Shown here piece after piece: positions 1 to 5,417 of a stretch of DNA of 8,535 nt (the first letter of the stretch is position 1; each line of letters begins with the position of its first letter). The notes below the pieces were generated by a model that was given only the letters and a program-made list of their open reading frames with translations, searched no databases and was not told where the DNA came from. The DNA lies in NCBI GenBank assembly GCA_021786135.1, contig JAJYNV010000181.1:1-8535 (forward strand). Reading direction: 5' to 3'. The translations under genes were made by a program, and so were the position numbers. The DNA comes from Bacillota bacterium (GTDB taxonomy: Bacteria > Bacillota > Sulfobacillia > JAJZYS01 > JAJYTV01).

Positions 1-1
1 T

Positions 2-424
2 GTCGAGCAGGTCTACGGCTGGGTAGAGGAAGGCACCCCGGTGGACATCGTCGGAATACCGCCGCGCCGCGCAATCGTCGAAGGCTCCCGCGGCAGCGAG
101 GTAAGTGACGTGCAGCGGGCGCTCAAGGCGTCGGGAGACTACGCCGGCCCGATCTCCGGCGTCTACACGCCTGAACTCACGCGGGCGGTCGAGGAGTTCC
201 AACGCAGTCATGGTCTCAGGGTGGATGGAGTCGTGCACCGCTCGACCTATGAGGCGCTTGGCCTCTATCCGCCGAAGCGCGTCGACCCACCCTGGCTCGA
301 AAAGGCCACGAAACCTCCCGTAGAACGCGAGGCGCCGACGACGCCGAGCAACGGCCGACCTGTGCTGCTGGCACGCTTCCCCCTGGCTCAGCATGGGGCT
401 CCGGCTAGCGGCTCACGTGCTTGA
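2..424 (+). CDS. C-terminal part of an L,D-transpeptidase-like protein with a peptidoglycan-binding domain (5' end outside window)
   Basis: The reading frame is open to the left edge, so only the last 140 residues are visible. The GTG at 41 is probably internal, not the start. The first visible residues (VEQVYGWVEEGTPVDIVG) resemble the segment that follows the catalytic SHGC motif at the end of YkuD L,D-transpeptidase domains (D-V-E-x-x-Y-x-W-V-x-x-G-T-P-V). The catalytic Cys itself would lie upstream of the window. Visible residues 25-88 form a PG_binding_1 domain, with the hallmarks GSRGSEVSDVQRAL, GPISGVYTPELTRAVEEFQ and VDGVVHRSTYEAL. A roughly 50-residue Pro/Ala/Arg-rich tail without recognisable motifs follows. 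If the assignment is right, the protein is exported and makes 3-3 cross-links in the peptidoglycan. The peptidoglycan-binding domain is certain; the YkuD part is inferred from a short match. The gene runs opposite to all others here and its last 20 bp overlap the end of cca. Confidence 0.75.
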   Translation, partial: VEQVYGWVEEGTPVDIVGIPPRRAIVEGSRGSEVSDVQRALKASGDYAGPISGVYTPELTRAVEEFQRSHGLRVDGVVHRSTYEALGLYPPKRVDPPWLEKATKPPVEREAPTTPSNGRPVLLARFPLAQHGAPASGSRA

Positions 425-1544
425 TGCGGGCAGGATCGCGCCAGATCTCTAGCAGCAGCTGCCGCTCGCGCGCGCCGATCTCCGCTCCCGTCAGGCCTTC
501 TGCCGATGCGAGCGCCGCGCCGCGCAGCAGGAGGCGCGTGCGGTCGAGAACGCCCTCGCGGCCGTAGACGCGTGCAAACGCCGCGAGGCGTCGACTGCCT
601 CCCGCGAGCACAAGAATGTCCGCGGCCGACGAGCCGGCACGCGCTAGCGCCTCGCGCCAGAGAGCGCGGTCCCCCGTGGCCGACACCGCCTCGCGCAGCC
701 GCAGCGCTGCTTCCGCCAGGCGCTGTTCGCCGCGCGGCCATGCGAACTGTCGCCACACGGAAACAGCGGCATTCACGTCACCGCGCGTCCAGCCCACGAG
801 CCGCGGCAGGGGGCCTGCGATGGGCCGCGTCGGGTGCAGCGAAGGCAGCACCGTTCTCAGCACGCCATCCTCGTCGGCCCAGCGGAGGGGCACATATCCG
901 CCGGGCGCCCGCAAGAGGCGCCAGATCTCTTCCCCGATCCGCTCGGGCGACACGGCGCGCAACTCGTGCGCCAGCTGCCTCGTCGTCTGCCGCAGCGCGG
1001 GGTCCAGGCGCCAGCCGAGTTCCGCCGCCAGGCGATAGGCGCGCAGGATGCGCAGGAGGTCTTCCTCGAGGCGCTCCGCCGCGGGACCAACCGTGCGCAG
1101 GAGGCCATGGCGCAGATCACCGAGACCTCCGCTGGGGTCGTGGAGGCGTCCCGATCTGTCCAGCGCGAGGGCGTTCGCCGTGAAGTCGCGCCGCAAAAGG
1201 TCCTCGTCGAGCGATGCGCCAAAGCGCACGACATCCGGATGGCGCCTGTCCCTGTACGGGCCTTCGCTGCGGAGCGAGACCACCTCGAGACTTTGCTCGG
1301 GCCCGTGCAGCACGCCGAATGCGTCGAGGGCACCCTCCCGCCAGCCGAGGATCGCGCGCGCACGCTGCGGCGGCACGGAGGTGGCCAGGTCGTAGTCGCG
1401 CGGCGTGCGGCCGAGCAGCAGGTCGCGCACGGCGCCGCCGACTAGATAGGTGTCGCCCTCCTGGGACAGCATGCGCCAAGCCGCCTGGACCCCTGCGGGC
1501 AGGCGTGTCTCCAACCTCTCCTGCTTTAGGCGCCGCGCAGCCAT
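405..1544 (-). CDS. cca: CCA tRNA nucleotidyltransferase / poly(A) polymerase family protein
   Basis: Class II tRNA nucleotidyltransferase of 379 residues, which in this family adds or repairs the 3' CCA end of tRNAs from CTP and ATP. The head domain shows YLVGGAVRDLLLG (residues 33-45), the metal-binding DxD as D50-Y-D52, an E-V-V-S-x-R-S-E-G segment (87-95), RRDFTANALA (118-127) and LHDPSGGLGDL (134-144). The nucleotide-recognition EDxxR motif is E161-D162-L-L-R165, inside the neck-domain sequence RILRAYRLAAELGW. The C-terminal body and tail are less conserved, and the protein is slightly shorter than the 390-430 residues usual for this class. The ATG at 1544 lies 19 bp inside the end of the HAD gene and has no clear Shine-Dalgarno sequence, so translation is probably coupled to that gene. 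Full CCA-adding, CC-adding, A-adding and poly(A) polymerase activities cannot be told apart by eye; CCA-adding is the default. Confidence 0.9.
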   Translation of the reverse strand: MAARRLKQERLETRLPAGVQAAWRMLSQEGDTYLVGGAVRDLLLGRTPRDYDLATSVPPQRARAILGWREGALDAFGVLHGPEQSLEVVSLRSEGPYRDRRHPDVVRFGASLDEDLLRRDFTANALALDRSGRLHDPSGGLGDLRHGLLRTVGPAAERLEEDLLRILRAYRLAAELGWRLDPALRQTTRQLAHELRAVSPERIGEEIWRLLRAPGGYVPLRWADEDGVLRTVLPSLHPTRPIAGPLPRLVGWTRGDVNAAVSVWRQFAWPRGEQRLAEAALRLREAVSATGDRALWREALARAGSSAADILVLAGGSRRLAAFARVYGREGVLDRTRLLLRGAALASAEGLTGAEIGARERQLLLEIWRDPARIKHVSR

Positions 1545-2371
1545 TTGAGCAATTCTGACGTCGATGGAGCGATCGCCTCGACACCCATCTCGGTAAAGAC
1601 ATCCTCAGCCCGGTCGCCGAGTGCGCCACCCAGGATGCCGCAGAAGTCATAGCGGCGCGTCTTGTCGATCGTTCGCGCACCTTCGACCGCAAGGTAATCG
1701 TCGACGTTATCGCCGACCATGAGAATGTGACTCGCGTCTGCCGCCTGCGCGAGATACTGAAGCCCCCGACCGTCGGGCTTCCGATACGGTCCGTCCCCGG
1801 TCAGACAGAAATTCTCCGGAAAGTGGACGCCGAAACCGAAGCGCTCCGCGACCACTCGCAGCTCCCCCAGGGTACGCCCGGTGTAGATCGCCTTGCGCGT
1901 GCGCAGCAGCAGGACCTCTGCCGCTTCCACGAGACGGCGCTCCCGCTGCCAGAGGCCTTCTTGCGGCTCCGGCAGGGCAGGCGGGATGCCGTACATCTCC
2001 TCTACCCTCGCGGTGCCCGCATAGATCTCGCAAAAGGTTTTCATCACCGTGTCGCGCGACGGCTCCGCTGCGAGGCCGGCCGCACGTACCGCTCCGGTCA
2101 CGCCGCCGCCCAATCCTTTCGCTGCAGCCGCCAGTGCGCCGAGATCGCGCCGCCCGCCCGCCTGGGCCCAGACTGCGACAGCTGCGATGTCCCACTCGTC
2201 GTTGAAGCCGCCAGCGACCCGCATGGCCGCCATCTCGTCATCGCTCAGCCAGCCGCCTGCGCGCGGCCCAAGAAACAGCTCGACGGTGCGCCGCGCTGCC
2301 TCGTCGTACGAGTCGTGCGCATCCACGAGCACACCGTCGACATCGAAAACAACGAGATCGATTGCTTCCAT
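1526..2371 (-). CDS. HAD-superfamily (subfamily IA-like) hydrolase, substrate unknown
   Basis: A 281-residue haloacid dehalogenase-type phosphatase. Motif I is VVFDVDGVLVD (residues 7-17), with the nucleophile D10 and acid/base D12. Motif II is the Thr in AIYTGRT (T164). Motif III is the Lys in PYRKPDG (K198). Motif IV is MVGDNVDD (218-225). All catalytic elements are present, so it should be an active phosphohydrolase. A helical cap occupies about residues 18-155 and includes AGGFNDEWD (53-61). From memory, that element recalls the uncharacterised HAD-SF-IA-hyp1 group (TIGR01548); this is an inference without a search. The ATG at 2371 has a GGGGGTGG sequence 9 nt upstream. The gene starts just after the rpsI terminator and overlaps cca by 19 bp, suggesting co-expression with cca. 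A link to tRNA metabolism would be guesswork. Confidence 0.85.
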   Translation of the reverse strand: MEAIDLVVFDVDGVLVDAHDSYDEAARRTVELFLGPRAGGWLSDDEMAAMRVAGGFNDEWDIAAVAVWAQAGGRRDLGALAAAAKGLGGGVTGAVRAAGLAAEPSRDTVMKTFCEIYAGTARVEEMYGIPPALPEPQEGLWQRERRLVEAAEVLLLRTRKAIYTGRTLGELRVVAERFGFGVHFPENFCLTGDGPYRKPDGRGLQYLAQAADASHILMVGDNVDDYLAVEGARTIDKTRRYDFCGILGGALGDRAEDVFTEMGVEAIAPSTSELLKWLRGA

Positions 2372-2380
2372 CTGCTTGCG

Positions 2381-2388
2381 CCACCCCC
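2381..2388 (-). promoter_or_regulatory. Probable ribosome binding site of the HAD gene
   Basis: The minus strand reads GGGGGTGG, 9 nt upstream of the ATG at 2371. It is an imperfect match to GGAGGTGG, but it is the only purine-rich element here and supports that start. It begins directly after the T-rich tail of the rpsI terminator, so an RNA made by read-through would carry the hairpin just upstream of this site. Confidence 0.5.
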
Positions 2389-2419
2389 AACAGAAAGGCC
2401 CCGCCTGCGGCGGGGCCTT
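2387..2419 (-). terminator. Intrinsic terminator of the rplM-rpsI transcript
   Basis: On the minus strand, AAGGCCCCGCC (2419-2409) pairs perfectly with GGCGGGGCCTT (2405-2395) around a GCA loop. This gives an 11-bp GC-rich stem followed by a T-rich tail reading TTTCTGTT when the last stem bases are included. The stem starts 3 nt after the rpsI stop codon. The tail is not a pure T run, so some read-through into the HAD and cca genes is plausible. On the plus strand no T tract follows, so the element works for minus-strand transcription only. Confidence 0.88.
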
Positions 2420-2422
2420 CCA

Positions 2423-2812
2423 CTAGCGCTTCGAGAACTGCGGCCGCTTGCGCGCAGCCTTGAGACCGTACTTCTTGCGTTCCTTCATGCGCGGGTCGCG
2501 GCGGAGGAAGCCCATCCGCTTGAGCGGCACGCGGTATTCCGGATCCACGGTGAGAAGGGCCCTCGCAAGGCCATGGCGCACGGCACCGGCCTGCCCGGCC
2601 ACTCCGCCGCCCTCGACCCGACAGATCACGTCGTAGCGACCCTCCGCAGAAACGGTGCGCAAGGGAGCCATGACGAGCATCTGCAGCGTGCTGATCGGGA
2701 AGTACTCCTCCACCGGACGGTCATTGACGATGAACTTGCCGCTGCCAGCGACGAGGCGCACGCGCGCCGTCGCGCTCTTGCGTCGGCCTGTGCCGTAAAG
2801 CTGTACCGCCAT
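2423..2812 (-). CDS. rpsI: 30S ribosomal protein S9
   Basis: Complete S9 of 129 residues, a component of the head of the small ribosomal subunit whose C-terminal tail reaches the P-site tRNA. Family hallmarks are YGTGRRKSATARVRL near the N terminus, GGGVAGQAGAVRHGLARAL in the middle, the RRDPRMKERKKYG segment and the invariant C-terminal SKR. The ATG at 2812 shares one base with the rplM stop (TGATG), and a GGAGG site lies 12 nt upstream inside rplM. It forms the usual two-gene rplM-rpsI unit and is followed at once by a strong terminator. Confidence 0.98.
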   Translation of the reverse strand: MAVQLYGTGRRKSATARVRLVAGSGKFIVNDRPVEEYFPISTLQMLVMAPLRTVSAEGRYDVICRVEGGGVAGQAGAVRHGLARALLTVDPEYRVPLKRMGFLRRDPRMKERKKYGLKAARKRPQFSKR

Positions 2813-3258
2813 CAGGACTTCGTACCTCCCAGCTTGAGCTCGGTGGGCTGCTGTGCCTCATGCGGATGCGTTGGCCCGCTGTAGACCTTCAGCTTGCGAA
2901 AGAGATCGCGGCCGAGGCGGTTCTTGGGCAGCATGCCACGAACGGCCTTCTCGACCACGCGCTCCGGATGACGCTCCTGCATGTGGCGCAGGCTCGTCTC
3001 GCGGATGCCACCGGGATAGCCGGTGTGGTGGTAGTACGTCTTGTCCTCGTACTTGTTGCCCGTGACCTGCACCTTTTCGGCATTGATCACAATCACGTAG
3101 TCGCCGTTGTCGATCGACGGCGTGTAGGTCGGCAGGTGCTTGCCGCGGAGTACCGCGGCCACCTCCGTTGCCAGACGGCCCAGAACCATTCCATCCGCGT
3201 CCACGATGTGCCAGCGCGGGACGACATCCTCGCGCCTCGTCATTAGCGTGCGCTGCAA
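2812..3258 (-). CDS. rplM: 50S ribosomal protein L13
   Basis: L13 of 148 residues, an early-assembling large-subunit protein. Hallmarks are WHIVDADGMVLGRLATEVA, LRGKHLPTYTP, GDYVIVINAEKVQVTG, YYHHTGYPGG and GMLPKNRLGRDLFRKLKVY. The frame is open back to 3384, but that extension would overlap the end of truA by 68 bp and has no L13-like sequence. I choose the TTG at 3258. It gives M-Q-R-T-L-M-T-R-R-E-D-V-V-P-R-W, which lines up with the usual L13 N terminus (M-x-T-x-M-x-x-x-x-E-V-x-R-x-W), and it has a GGGGAGG site 10 nt upstream. The ATG at 3243 is the alternative; it would be 5 codons shorter and lies 25 nt from that site. The gene precedes rpsI with a 1-nt overlap and seems to have its own promoter. 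Confidence 0.96.
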   Translation of the reverse strand: MQRTLMTRREDVVPRWHIVDADGMVLGRLATEVAAVLRGKHLPTYTPSIDNGDYVIVINAEKVQVTGNKYEDKTYYHHTGYPGGIRETSLRHMQERHPERVVEKAVRGMLPKNRLGRDLFRKLKVYSGPTHPHEAQQPTELKLGGTKS

Positions 3259-3268
3259 AGCGGGCAAG

Positions 3269-3275
3269 CCTCCCC
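3269..3275 (-). promoter_or_regulatory. Ribosome binding site of rplM
   Basis: GGGGAGG on the minus strand, 10 nt upstream of the TTG at 3258 and 25 nt upstream of the ATG at 3243. Its position favours the TTG start for L13. Confidence 0.65.
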
Positions 3276-3282
3276 GAAACGT

Positions 3283-3299
3283 ACCATCCGCAGGATGGC
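3283..3299 (-). promoter_or_regulatory. Small hairpin in the rplM leader
   Basis: On the minus strand, GCCATCC pairs with GGATGGT (7 bp including one G-U pair) around a TGC loop, 7 nt upstream of the rplM ribosome binding site. If the promoter called at 3310-3339 is right, the hairpin lies at the very 5' end of the mRNA. It could stabilise the transcript or form part of a leader. rplM leaders bound by L13 are known in some Bacillota, but I cannot match this short stem to a described structure. Confidence 0.4.
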
Positions 3300-3309
3300 G
3301 CATAATGCA

Positions 3310-3339
3310 ATGGTAGTCATCGAACATGGCGGCTGTCAA
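3310..3339 (-). promoter_or_regulatory. Likely sigma-70/sigma-A promoter for rplM-rpsI
   Basis: The minus strand has a perfect -35 box TTGACA (3339-3334), an 18-nt spacer and TACCAT (3315-3310), which matches 4 of 6 bases of TATAAT. The -35 box and most of the spacer lie inside the last codons of truA. The predicted transcription start is near 3303, giving a leader of about 45 nt with a hairpin and a GGGGAGG site. Placement directly before rplM fits a separate start for the rplM-rpsI unit in addition to read-through from the upstream operon. Confidence 0.5.
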
Positions 3340-4090
3340 GCGGATTCGGCGGACCATAGGCGATGCCGAGCAGCGTGAGGCCATGCGCGGGGGCTAGCGG
3401 CAGACCATGCGGTGGCGGGCCGTCGACCAGCACCTTGCCAAGGCTGGGCAGCTCGGCGCGCCCTTGGCCGACCGAAATGAGCAGGCCGACAATGTGGCGG
3501 ACCATATGGTAAAGGAAGCCGTCCGCCGTCAATCGCACCTCGATGCCCTGCCCCTCCTCCAGCACCTGTACCTCCCTGATGGTGCGCACCGTGCTGCGGC
3601 GGGGGCTGCCCGCACCACCGAAGGCTGCGAAGTCGTGCGTGCCCAGAAGCGTCGCGATCGCGGTGCGCATCGCTGGCACATCCATGGGGCCCGGGCGATG
3701 CAAAGCGATGCGGCGCAGGAGCGGGTCTGGAACCTCGGCGAGATCGATGCGGTAGACGTAGGTCTTCTCGATCACGCCCTTGAGCGGCCGGAATTCCGCG
3801 TCGGGCAGATCGCAAAGGCGCACGCGGATATCCGCGGGCAGGAAGTGGTTCAGGGCGGCACGGTAGCGTTCCGGAGCCAACGGACGCTCGGTGTCGGCCC
3901 ACGCGACCTGTCCGAGGGCATGCACGCCCTGGTCGGTGCGCGAGGCGCCGAGCACCCGCACCGGCTTGCCCTCGATCGCCTGCACCGCCTGCTCCATGGC
4001 CTCCTGCACGGTCGGGTCGCCGGCCTGCAGCTGCCAGCCGGAGTAGCGCGTACCCTCATACGCGACGACGAACCTCACCTTGGCCACCAT
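3317..4090 (-). CDS. truA: tRNA pseudouridine(38-40) synthase TruA
   Basis: TruA of 257 residues, the usual family length. It converts U38, U39 and U40 in the tRNA anticodon stem to pseudouridine. The N terminus has the typical V-A-Y-E-G-T-R-Y-S-G-W-Q strand. The catalytic Asp is D53 in GASRTDQGVHALGQVA. Further family segments are H-D-F-A-A-F, the S-T-V-R-T-I strand and DGFLYHMVRHIVGLL. The open frame extends to 4261, but that part lies inside ecfT and is not TruA-like. The ATG at 4090 overlaps ecfT by 16 bp. A GTG at 4078, forming a GTGA overlap with the ecfT stop and preceded by GGTGG, is an equally reasonable start and gives M-R-F-V-V-A-Y-E-G-T. Either way translation is coupled to ecfT. 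truA after the ECF genes is a conserved Bacillota arrangement; no functional link to transport is implied. Confidence 0.96.
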   Translation of the reverse strand: MVAKVRFVVAYEGTRYSGWQLQAGDPTVQEAMEQAVQAIEGKPVRVLGASRTDQGVHALGQVAWADTERPLAPERYRAALNHFLPADIRVRLCDLPDAEFRPLKGVIEKTYVYRIDLAEVPDPLLRRIALHRPGPMDVPAMRTAIATLLGTHDFAAFGGAGSPRRSTVRTIREVQVLEEGQGIEVRLTADGFLYHMVRHIVGLLISVGQGRAELPSLGKVLVDGPPPHGLPLAPAHGLTLLGIAYGPPNPLDSRHVR

Positions 4091-4743
4091 GGCAGCGCGA
4101 AGGCGGCCGTCAAGACAGGTAACCAGCCGAGAGAGAGGCCGCGCCAGTCGATGCGCGGCGGTCGCTGCGGCGGCCCGTAGCCCCGCAGCACGAGCGCCTC
4201 GCCCAAGGCGCCCGCCGTGCGCATGCTCTGTGCGACCCAGGCGCCGGCAAGGGTGGTCCATTGCGTGAGGCCCGACCTTCCGGCAAGGAAACGCCGCGCG
4301 AGCCAGATGCTGCGCGCGCTGCGCGCTGTCTCCGGGATCATGCGCAGCGTCACGAACGCCATGACCTCAAGGTCGCTCGCCGCGATTCCGAACGGCCGGA
4401 GCAGCCGTCCGAGCCGGCCCAGGCTGCGCGCCAACCCGATCGGCCCCACGATGCCGAGCATGACCTGTCCCTCGCAGAGCACAGCCCAGAGCCGCAGGGT
4501 CATGGATGCTCCTTCCTCCAGCCGCACGATGAGCCCACCGGGAGCGAAGAGATGGGCCAGCGCGGCGAGCAGGCCGAGCGCAGCCATGCTGCGCCAAGGC
4601 ACCCGGCGCAGGCCCTCGCGCCGCACGAGGTAGGTGGAGGCCAGAGCGAGGGCCAGCGCCGAAGGCCAGATTGCCTGGTCACTCCAGGTTACGAGCACCC
4701 AGGCGACCAGGACGATCACCTGGGCTTCCGCTTTGCGCGCCAC
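4075..4743 (-). CDS. ecfT: Energy-coupling factor transporter transmembrane protein EcfT (CbiQ family)
   Basis: Integral membrane protein of 222 residues that links the two ATPases to a substrate-binding S component in ECF vitamin or metal importers. Hydrophobic segments lie at about residues 8-20, 25-40, 53-67, 85-104 and near the C terminus (about 203-219). The cytoplasmic coupling region starts at LGRLLRPFGI and contains DLEVMAFVTLRMIPE. It carries the two short Arg motifs that seat in the ATPase grooves: A-R-R at 149-151 and L-R-G at 186-188, within GEALVLRGYG. The second is usually A-R-G. The protein is shorter than the roughly 260 residues common in the family. The GTG start at 4743 overlaps ecfA2 by 28 bp and has the strongest ribosome binding site in the window. 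No S-component gene is nearby, so the substrate cannot be named. Confidence 0.92.
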   Translation of the reverse strand: MARKAEAQVIVLVAWVLVTWSDQAIWPSALALALASTYLVRREGLRRVPWRSMAALGLLAALAHLFAPGGLIVRLEEGASMTLRLWAVLCEGQVMLGIVGPIGLARSLGRLGRLLRPFGIAASDLEVMAFVTLRMIPETARSARSIWLARRFLAGRSGLTQWTTLAGAWVAQSMRTAGALGEALVLRGYGPPQRPPRIDWRGLSLGWLPVLTAAFALPWWPR

Positions 4744-5417
4744 CTATCCACCTCCTTTGCGGGATCATCCCAGCGTCCCGGTGCGCCCAGCGTCCAGCGG
4801 AGGTCCGCCGCCGCGTCCGGCGGCCAGCGCACCTCGCGCTGGCGTTCGGCCGACAGCGGGCCGCCGGGCCAGGCGCCGCCTATGCCCGGGGCGGGCAGCA
4901 GGGCCGTGCAGAGTGGTGCCTCTTCTGGCCAGGAGAGCGTCAGCAGCAGCACCCCGGGATAGTCGCATGCCGCCTGCCAGAAAAGGTCCTGTCCGTCTGG
5001 ATCGAGACCTGCGGTCGGCCGGTCGAGAAGCAGCAGCGGGCGAGCGCTGCCAAACACCGCCGCCAGTGCCAGTCGCCGGCGCTCCCCGCTTGAGAGCTCC
5101 TGCGGCGGCCTTGAGAGAAGGTGCTCAACGCCGAGCCGGGCGGCGAACGCGACGCCGCGCGGCCCGATCGCTTCGGCTGCCGTGCGTCCGAACAGGATCT
5201 GCTCCACCCCTTCAGGCGCGTAGGCGACGTCCGTCGGACGTCGCAGTCGGCCCTCCACGAGGAGCTCACCCTTATGACGGCGCACGCCCGCACAGGCTTC
5301 GAGAAGGTACGTGGCGGATGCTCCGCGCCAGCCGACGACGCCTACCACGTCGCCCCTGGCAAGCGTCAGGCGGTAAGGGCCGCAGTCCTCGATCGCAAAC
5401 TCCCTCAGCGCGATCAC
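4716..5417 (-). CDS. ecfA2: Degenerate ECF transporter ATPase subunit (second EcfA), Walker motifs lost, signature kept
   Basis: ABC-type ATPase of 233 residues, shorter than the 270-290 usual for EcfA. The fold pattern is clear but the nucleotide site is altered. Walker A reads GWRGASATY (29-37) where GxxGxGKST is expected, so the last Gly and the Lys are gone. Walker B is LLLLDRP (128-134), with Arg133 in place of the catalytic Glu. The switch His is absent (LTLSWPEE, 158-166 region), and the Q-loop Gln appears replaced by Glu69 in VAYAPEG. In contrast the ABC signature LSSGE (108-112) and the D-loop A-G-L-D (136-139) are intact. The frame is uninterrupted, and the gene sits in the conserved slot with GTGA overlap to ecfA1 and a 28-bp overlap with ecfT, so it is a working gene rather than a pseudogene. 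It probably supplies only the signature half of an ATP site completed by EcfA1. The GTG start at 5417 is set by the GTGA overlap and a GGGGGA sequence about 11 nt upstream. Confidence 0.9.
   Translation of the reverse strand: MIALREFAIEDCGPYRLTLARGDVVGVVGWRGASATYLLEACAGVRRHKGELLVEGRLRRPTDVAYAPEGVEQILFGRTAAEAIGPRGVAFAARLGVEHLLSRPPQELSSGERRRLALAAVFGSARPLLLLDRPTAGLDPDGQDLFWQAACDYPGVLLLTLSWPEEAPLCTALLPAPGIGGAWPGGPLSAERQREVRWPPDAAADLRWTLGAPGRWDDPAKEVDRWRAKRKPR
4748..4758 (-). promoter_or_regulatory. Very strong ribosome binding site of ecfT inside ecfA2
   Basis: The minus strand reads AAAGGAGGTGG, a near-complete complement of the 16S rRNA 3' end, with GGAGG 7 nt before the GTG at 4743. It lies in the last codons of ecfA2. 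It fixes the ecfT start and implies efficient independent initiation of EcfT despite the overlap. Confidence 0.85.

Noticed and set aside
1727..2884. Plus-strand open frame of 385 codons across the HAD gene and rpsI
   Set aside because: It crosses a terminator and two real genes on the other strand and has no domain features.
3302..3310. Small palindrome GCATAATGC in the truA-rplM gap, also a possible -10 box (CATTAT)
   Set aside because: Four-base arms are expected by chance, and the spacing from the TTGACA box is 26 nt, too long for a promoter; TACCAT at 18 nt fits better.
3259..3384. N-terminal extension of L13 back to 3384
   Set aside because: It would overlap truA by 68 bp, has no L13-like sequence and includes the likely promoter and leader hairpin.
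4091..4261. N-terminal extension of TruA back to 4261
   Set aside because: The extra 57 residues lie inside ecfT, are low in complexity and precede the point where TruA similarity starts.
4716..5417. ecfA2 as a pseudogene
   Set aside because: The frame is complete, the signature and D-loop are well kept, it overlaps both neighbours and hosts the ecfT ribosome binding site. Its losses are matched by those in ecfA1.
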